Source: an uncultured Bacteroidales bacterium (GTDB lineage Bacteria > Bacteroidota > Bacteroidia > Bacteroidales > Bacteroidaceae). From it: 46,182 nucleotides of DNA. Where the stretch lies: NCBI GenBank assembly GCA_947303715.1, contig CAMYYY010000020.1, forward strand, positions 1 to 46,182. Direction: 5' to 3'. The notes under the pieces are model-generated. The model saw nothing but the letters and a program-made list of their open reading frames with translations. It had not been told where the DNA came from and did not search any database. The translations under genes were made by a program, and so were the position numbers. Positions 41,683 to 46,182 of the stretch are shown piece by piece. How positions within the stretch are numbered: the stretch's first letter is position 1; each line of letters begins with the position of its first letter.

Positions 41683-43410
41683 ATGCGAAGCATTAAATTA
41701 CTCATTCTTTCATTTTCATTCTTCTTTCTATTTCTCCTGCCCGTATCAGCCGCAGGCAAAATCAGCAAAACGCTCAAGAAAGCCCACGATGCCACTTGCT
41801 CCGTCATGACCTACGACGCTGACGGCAATCTCATCGGCACCGGCCAAGGCTTTTTCATTGGCGAGCGCGGCGAGCTGCTGGCTCCCTACACGCTGTTCCT
41901 CGGCGCGCGCTCGGCCGTAACTACCGATGCCGCAGGCACGACGCGCCAGGTACTGAAGGTCAAGGGAGCCGACGAGCTCTACGACGTCATCCGCCTCAGC
42001 GTCGAGACGGACAAGAAGCAGAAGTCACTTGCGGCCGACTCCATCGCGCTGAGCATTGGCCAACGGCTTTATATGCCCCCCGTCTCTACCGCCAGGAAAG
42101 AAGTCGGCGACTGGTTTACCGTCCGCAAGGTAGAGGATGTGAGCAACGGACACAGCTACTACACGCTGCTGGGCCCCTCTGCCTCAGCCAGTCTGGCGGG
42201 CCGCCCGCTGCTGACCGAGGAGGGCCAGCTGGCTGCCGTCATGCAGCCGTCGAGCGAGAGCGACACCCTCTTCTACGCCCTCGATGCCCGCTTCGGCACA
42301 AAACTTGAGATCAAGGCGCTGACGCTCAACGAGACCTCCTACCGCAACCTCGTCTTCCCGAAATCGTTGCCCGAGGATGCTGAGCAGGCGCAAGTCTATC
42401 TCTTCATCGCGGCAAGCCAGAACGATACGGATTACTATAGCGAAATCATCGAGAGCTTCATCAGTCAGTTCCCCGATAACGCCGAGGGCTACATCCGTCG
42501 GGCGGCGTTCCAGGTGGCCAAGGGCGATTCCATCCATCTTGAGCAAGCGGAGGCCGACCAGGCGAAGGCGCTTGAGCTCTCCCCTGACAAGGATGCCATC
42601 CACTACCAGATCGGCTGCCAGATGGTCGATGCCATAAGCAGCGACTCGGCCTTCCACTACAAGGACTGGACATTGGAACGTGCCGCCGCCGAGATGGAGC
42701 AGGCCATCGCCACCAACCCGCTGGCTATTTACTATCAGCATCTGGGCGACATCCGCCTCGCCCTTAACGACGACGAGGGTGCCGTGGAGGCCTACCTCGC
42801 CATCTGCCAGATGCCCGATGCCACCTCCGACAACTACTACAACGCCGCCATCGCCTGCGAACAGCTCCCCGACGGCTACGAGCGTGCCGTGGCCCTCATG
42901 GACAGCGCTGTCGTCAAGGCCTCGCCTGCCGGAGCCACGCCCGATGCCAATCTGGCGTACCAGAGCGCCCCGTTCGTCCTTGAGCGTGCGCTCATGAAAG
43001 CCCGCCACGAGAAGTACCGTCCTGCCGTTGCCGACTTCAACCTCTACGAGCAGCTGGCAGGCACCTCCGTCAACGACCGTTTCTACTACCTCCGCGAGCA
43101 GGCCGAAGCGAGTGCCCGCATGTTCCAGCAGGCACTCGACGACATCGACCTCGCCTACAGCATCAATCCGCTCGCAGCCTATCTGCTGGAGAAGGCCACG
43201 CTGAACATCCGCGTCGGCCGCAACGACGAGGCCCTGCCCATCTTGGAAAGTCTCATCGCCAGCTACCCCAACGACATGGACTGCAACCGTCTGCTGGGCT
43301 ACTGCTACGCCGTGAAGGGCGACACCCGTCGTGCCCGTCCGCTGCTGGAGCGCGCCATCAGCCTGGGCGATGCCACCGCCTCCACCCTCCTCGAACGCTA
43401 TTGCAAATGA
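41683..43410 (+). CDS. Secreted trypsin-like pseudoprotease with TPR repeats
   Basis: This 575-residue exported protein has a signal peptide (LLILSFSFFFLFLLPVSAAG). Residues about 30-210 follow the trypsin/HtrA-like pattern (GTGQGFFIGERGELLAPYTL), but the histidine expected in a TNYHV-type motif is replaced (APYTLF, about 67-72) and the serine site reads LAGRPLL where GSPLL is usual. D101 (LYDVIRL) could be the retained acid. It is thus probably a non-catalytic binding domain. Residues about 230-575 are TPR units ending VGRNDEALPILESLIASYPN and so on. It heads the group with the YiiX-like and TPR/HTH genes. GTCAACAA-type octads precede it. Confidence 0.82.
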   Translation: MRSIKLLILSFSFFFLFLLPVSAAGKISKTLKKAHDATCSVMTYDADGNLIGTGQGFFIGERGELLAPYTLFLGARSAVTTDAAGTTRQVLKVKGADELYDVIRLSVETDKKQKSLAADSIALSIGQRLYMPPVSTARKEVGDWFTVRKVEDVSNGHSYYTLLGPSASASLAGRPLLTEEGQLAAVMQPSSESDTLFYALDARFGTKLEIKALTLNETSYRNLVFPKSLPEDAEQAQVYLFIAASQNDTDYYSEIIESFISQFPDNAEGYIRRAAFQVAKGDSIHLEQAEADQAKALELSPDKDAIHYQIGCQMVDAISSDSAFHYKDWTLERAAAEMEQAIATNPLAIYYQHLGDIRLALNDDEGAVEAYLAICQMPDATSDNYYNAAIACEQLPDGYERAVALMDSAVVKASPAGATPDANLAYQSAPFVLERALMKARHEKYRPAVADFNLYEQLAGTSVNDRFYYLREQAEASARMFQQALDDIDLAYSINPLAAYLLEKATLNIRVGRNDEALPILESLIASYPNDMDCNRLLGYCYAVKGDTRRARPLLERAISLGDATASTLLERYCK

Positions 43411-43423
43411 GATGCTTCGCATA

Positions 43424-43516
43424 ATGAAAAATTAAAAAAGAAAAATGAAAAATAGTATGTACTCCTCTCGCAAGGCTATTTATTCTTCATTTTTCATTCT
43501 TCATTTTTCATTCTTA
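43424..43516 (+). repeat. Facing heptads around the YiiX-like start codon
   Basis: A-rich units (GAAAAAT/TAAAAAA, 43424-43453) face T-rich units CATTTTT and CATTCTT (43488-43516). The start codon lies in the left arm and the right arm encodes the signal-peptide core (SSFFILHFSFLLFF). Confidence 0.75.
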
Positions 43517-44200
43517 TTATTCTTCCTCAGTTGCGGCAGCCCCGCTCCTGAGCAGCCGAAGCTGGAGAACGGCGACCTACTCTTCACCCTCTCCGAAGCC
43601 GATGCCAGCACCCTCTCGGGCGCCATCGTCGGCGCTACCAGCCACGACAACCCTCTTATAGCAGGGGATGGCTCCGCCTTCCCCATCGACCACGTTGCCA
43701 TCGTCTGCACCCGCAACCATTATCTTCCCCCCTCCTTCAGGAGGGGACGGGGGAGGCTCTTCGTCTTGGAGGCTACCACCCGCCATGGCGTCCGCCTCTG
43801 CCCCCTCGACACCTTCCTCGTCCATGCCGACCATAATGCCGCAGGGCAGCCCCTCGTGATGGTAGGGCGCATCAAGGGCGACTTCGACTGCGACGCCTCG
43901 CTCCGTAACGCCATGTCCTACCTTGGCCGGCACTACGACGACGTCTATAGTCCTACCGACGACGACATCTATTGCTCCGAGCTGGTGCAGAAGTCCTACG
44001 TCGACCACGAAGGCCAGCTCATCTTCACGCCCGAGCCCATGTCGTTCCACGATGCCGACGGCAACATCCTCCCCTACTGGGCGGAGTTCTACGCCAGCCT
44101 CGGCCTCCCTGTGCCCGAAGGCGAGCCCGGCTCCAATCCCGTCGCCATCGCCACCCATCCCTCCGTCCAGATTATCGGCAGCTTCTTCACACCTGAATAA
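43445..44200 (+). CDS. YiiX-like permuted papain-fold lipoprotein
   Basis: This 251-residue lipoprotein belongs to the permuted NlpC/P60 (YiiX/YebB, DUF830) family, thiol amidases acting on peptidoglycan or lipids. A hydrophobic signal ends in the lipobox LSC (C30). ENGDLLFTL opens the domain, DHVAIV supplies H83, and DDDIYCSELV supplies C177, so the catalytic pair is present. Residues about 93-105 (YLPPSFRRGRGRL) come from a CCCCTCCT/AGGAGGGG element also found in the DPP4 gene. The signal core is encoded by heptads. Regulator B starts 1 nt after the stop codon. Confidence 0.85.
   Translation: MKNSMYSSRKAIYSSFFILHFSFLLFFLSCGSPAPEQPKLENGDLLFTLSEADASTLSGAIVGATSHDNPLIAGDGSAFPIDHVAIVCTRNHYLPPSFRRGRGRLFVLEATTRHGVRLCPLDTFLVHADHNAAGQPLVMVGRIKGDFDCDASLRNAMSYLGRHYDDVYSPTDDDIYCSELVQKSYVDHEGQLIFTPEPMSFHDADGNILPYWAEFYASLGLPVPEGEPGSNPVAIATHPSVQIIGSFFTPE
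43729..43758 (+). repeat. CCTCC palindromic element inside the YiiX-like gene
   Basis: CCCCTCCTTCAGGAGGGG then ACGGGGGAGGCT match the DPP4 insert (sense strand) with one mismatch by eye. It is translated PPSFRRGRGR, a different frame from the DPP4 copy. Confidence 0.75.
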
Positions 44201-44201
44201 T

Positions 44202-45881
44202 ATGAATCGCCCTCGCCACCTATACCCCATCGTTCTATTCCTGCTCCTTTTGCTGACAGCCTCCGTCACCTCCTGCCGCAGGGATGCCGCTTTTCACGAT
44301 GCCCTGCTTCGTGCCGAAGCCCTCATGGAGACAGACCCCCAGCAAGCACGCGCGGTGCTTGCTGAGATTGAAGATTCAATATTGAAGATTGAAGATTATC
44401 CTGCGGAAGAGGCAGGCCAGAAGGCGAGAAAAAATTTTCAATCTTCAATCTTCAATTTTCAATCTAAGTCGGAGGCCGCTCTTTACGCCCTCCTTCGCAC
44501 CCAGGCTGACTACAAATGCCGTGTCCGGCTTACTTCCGATTCCCTCCCCCTTATCGCTACGAACTATTACGGCACCAAGCGCAAAACCCAACATGCCGCC
44601 CTCGCCCAGTACTATCTTGGCTGCACCTATAAAGATATGCGCCGCGACCTTGACGCCATCGATGCCCTCCTTCGTGCTACAACCCTTTTCCCAGATACAA
44701 CAAACAAATATTATGCGTATAGTTTGTTTGAGTTGGGTAAGGAGTATCTAAAGAATCACATGAATGAGAATGCCATAGCTGCATTTAAGCGTTATCGAGT
44801 CTCAAATATATGTAATTCTGACTCATTAAATATTTCCTATGCAGATTACTATTTAGGGGAATCGGCAATGTACATTGGTGATGATTTATTAGCTGATAGT
44901 CTATATAAATGTGTTATTCAAAACACAAAAACACAGGAAAGTGTTCGATACGACTCTTATTATGAATTAGCAAAGTTATATTATTATCATTGGCATGATA
45001 GTAAAAAAGCTGCCACCTTTCTCGATGATTATTTGGTTTTTTTCGATAATGAAAAAGGAAAAGGGGCATCATTGTTACTAAAAGCAGAAATTCTTTTTGA
45101 ACAAAAAGATTTATATTCAGCTCTCACCTTTTACAAGAAAGCACTTGAAAACAGTAATGATTTATATACAAATTGTATGGCAAATAAGGGCTTGGCAAAT
45201 GTCATGTCCTTGTTGAATAAACCAGATTCAACGCAGTATTGCATCAATCAATATACACTTTTGCTGGATTCCATTTACTCCATAAACAAGCAAATGGAGA
45301 TTACAGAAATACAAGACAAACATATCGTAGAAGTTCACGACCAGCAGTTGAAAGCGCGGCATGCGCGGTTTATGTTCTGGATGGGGATTTTGGCTGTTGT
45401 GCTCCTTTCAGGGACGGCCATCACCTTTCTGCTTATCGACCGTAAGCGCAAGAAGCGTTACTTGCAGGCGCAGGAGGAACTGCGGCAGGCCAATGTGGAA
45501 GTATTGCGGGCACAGGTGGACGAACAGCCTGCCGACCTGGACGCGCTCTATCGGAAAAAGCTCGCCGCCTGTCAGAACCTGTTCCGCCGAACACCTTCGG
45601 CCCGTCTGCTGCTGGTGCCGCCTGCATCGCTGACAGCCGCGCAGAGGCAGACGCTCATGGACGACCTCACCCGCTCGTTTGTCGATATCATGCTCGACGT
45701 AAAGAACGCCTCGAATGCCGTCAACGACCAGGAGCTGATGTACTGCATCCTCTCCTCCCTCCAATGCTCAACCGCCCAAATGGCGGAACTTTTGAATACC
45801 ACAGAATCTACTTTGCGCTCTCGGAAAGCCCGTTTGAAGGAAAAAATGCCTGACAACCTCCATTCGCTTTTCCTTTCATAA
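44202..45881 (+). CDS. Membrane TPR/HTH regulator B
   Basis: This 559-residue paralogue of regulator A has a signal peptide with lipobox-like VTSC (about residue 25). An extracytoplasmic TPR domain follows, then a TM helix near 389-410 (WMGILAVVLLSGTAITFLLI), a linker (DRKRKKRYLQAQEELRQANV) and a C-terminal HTH (LQCSTAQMAELLNTTESTLR). The N-terminal ~55 residues after the signal and the C-terminal part match A closely. The middle (44700-45380) is visibly AT-rich and much diverged, so the gene is a mosaic. Residues about 55-88 are an in-frame heptad element. The start follows the YiiX stop; the open frame further up is a shadow of that gene. The likely target is the lipoprotein at 45993. Confidence 0.82.
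   Translation: MNRPRHLYPIVLFLLLLLTASVTSCRRDAAFHDALLRAEALMETDPQQARAVLAEIEDSILKIEDYPAEEAGQKARKNFQSSIFNFQSKSEAALYALLRTQADYKCRVRLTSDSLPLIATNYYGTKRKTQHAALAQYYLGCTYKDMRRDLDAIDALLRATTLFPDTTNKYYAYSLFELGKEYLKNHMNENAIAAFKRYRVSNICNSDSLNISYADYYLGESAMYIGDDLLADSLYKCVIQNTKTQESVRYDSYYELAKLYYYHWHDSKKAATFLDDYLVFFDNEKGKGASLLLKAEILFEQKDLYSALTFYKKALENSNDLYTNCMANKGLANVMSLLNKPDSTQYCINQYTLLLDSIYSINKQMEITEIQDKHIVEVHDQQLKARHARFMFWMGILAVVLLSGTAITFLLIDRKRKKRYLQAQEELRQANVEVLRAQVDEQPADLDALYRKKLAACQNLFRRTPSARLLLVPPASLTAAQRQTLMDDLTRSFVDIMLDVKNASNAVNDQELMYCILSSLQCSTAQMAELLNTTESTLRSRKARLKEKMPDNLHSLFLS
44365..44465 (+). repeat. Facing heptad element inside regulator B
   Basis: TTGAAGA-type units and their inverse face each other around about 42 nt; ATTGAAGATTGAAGATT (44381-44397) pairs perfectly with 44440-44456. 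It is in frame and at the same protein position as the unrelated insert in regulator A. Confidence 0.85.
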
Positions 45882-45910
45882 TCATTTACTTATTTCGCCC
45901 CAATAAAAAT

Positions 45911-45966
45911 GGGACGTTTTTGGGACGCAAAAAATTTGCATGTTTTCGCCCCATTCCCGACCTTTG
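45911..45966 (+). promoter_or_regulatory. Cassette B promoter with paired GGGACG sites
   Basis: Two direct GGGACG hexamers (45911-45916, 45922-45927) lie 11 bp apart, then TTTG (45935-45938), a 20-nt gap and GACCTTTG (45959-45966). The layout and most bases equal the cassette A promoter, where both hexamers are GCCACG. The placement suggests an activator bound just upstream of -33. Confidence 0.75.
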
Positions 45967-45992
45967 CAGCGAAAATGAAAAAATGTACCACT

Positions 45993-46182
45993 ATGAAAAC
46001 TTTACGAACTATCTCGCGTTTGGTTGCCATTGTATGTTTAGTAGTTATGTGCAGCTGTTCCACCATAACCTACTACGCCAACGGCAAAAGCGGCATGCCC
46101 TGTCCAGGCATCCCCGTGATAGAGCCATATACTGACATTGAGTCTTTCAAAACGCGCTACTTCGAACGCGAACACGATGATT
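45993..46182 (+). CDS. Lipoprotein, partial (cassette B target), runs off the window
   Basis: Sixty-three codons are visible. A signal peptide (TISRLVAIVCLVVMCSC) with lipobox-like MCSC precedes STITYYANGKSGMPCPGIPV. I do not recognise the family. ATG 45993 is preferred over the in-frame ATG at 45975 because the latter lies at the expected transcription start. It sits 111 nt after regulator B, in the same position as the secreted gene after regulator A. Confidence 0.7.
   Translation, partial: MKTLRTISRLVAIVCLVVMCSCSTITYYANGKSGMPCPGIPVIEPYTDIESFKTRYFEREHDD

Noticed and set aside
42184..43422. 412-aa open frame on the minus strand
   Set aside because: Antisense shadow of the pseudoprotease-TPR gene; no signal, motif or promoter.
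43923..44201. N-terminal extension of regulator B by 93 residues
   Set aside because: It overlaps the YiiX-like gene out of frame; the signal peptide and lipobox begin right after ATG 44202.

Overview
The window looks like chromosomal DNA of a Bacteroidota species, most likely a gut Bacteroidales of the Prevotellaceae type. Supporting evidence: promoters of the Bacteroidota form (TTG, about 20 nt, TAnnTTTG); Bacteroidota-restricted families (DUF4270, DUF4835, DUF4861, DUF5107, DUF3127, PorQ); a Rho factor with a very long N-terminal insert; and the order porQ-cmk-ispH. Species placement is inference. No phage, integrase, transposase, CRISPR array or rRNA was seen.

Layout. 1-990: gene-free, rich in repeats. 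994-5991: dipeptidyl peptidase IV, an RsmI-like methyltransferase, a DUF4861 protein and a HAD phosphatase. 6004-9410: a hemerythrin-LuxR regulator, a truncated glycogen synthase-like protein and a DUF4270 lipoprotein. 9410-20245: a co-directional run of GH51 arabinofuranosidase, MFS sugar transporter, DUF5107-TPR protein and mfd. 20409-23055 (minus): a secreted hypothetical protein and its upstream membrane TPR/HTH regulator (cassette A). 23056-26294: a 22-bp repeat array, then ispH, cmk and porQ on minus. 26451-29294: tonB, a polyprenyl synthase, tatD and tRNA-Asp. 29420-33024: GNAT, GT2, a membrane protein and recR on minus, with engB on plus. 33227-41642: rho, a DUF3127 protein, dnaN, an exonuclease, a DUF4835 protein, recN and rlmB. 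41683-46182: a pseudoprotease-TPR protein, a YiiX-like lipoprotein, a second TPR/HTH regulator and the start of a lipoprotein (cassette B).

The most interesting observation is the pair of cassettes A and B. Each has a predicted membrane regulator (extracytoplasmic TPR domain, TM helix, cytoplasmic HTH) followed by a cell-envelope gene with its own promoter. The two promoters are clearly related. Just upstream of the -33 element each has two direct hexamers 11 bp apart: GCCACG twice in A and GGGACG twice in B. The regulators share a 266-bp block with no difference by eye, yet differ in the predicted recognition helix. This suggests paralogous one-component regulators with diverged operator specificity and diverged sensor domains.

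The second theme is short DNA elements that invade genes in frame. They include 7- or 8-nt tandem units facing each other around a short centre (in mfd, tatD and both TPR regulators; also forming the tonB terminator and the YiiX signal-peptide region), a 71-bp element with constant flanks and a different palindromic core in each copy, and a CCCCTCCT/AGGAGGGG element read in different frames in two genes. Two unrelated tandem arrays share a 14-bp near-palindrome plus 8-bp spacer design with an exact 22-bp period.
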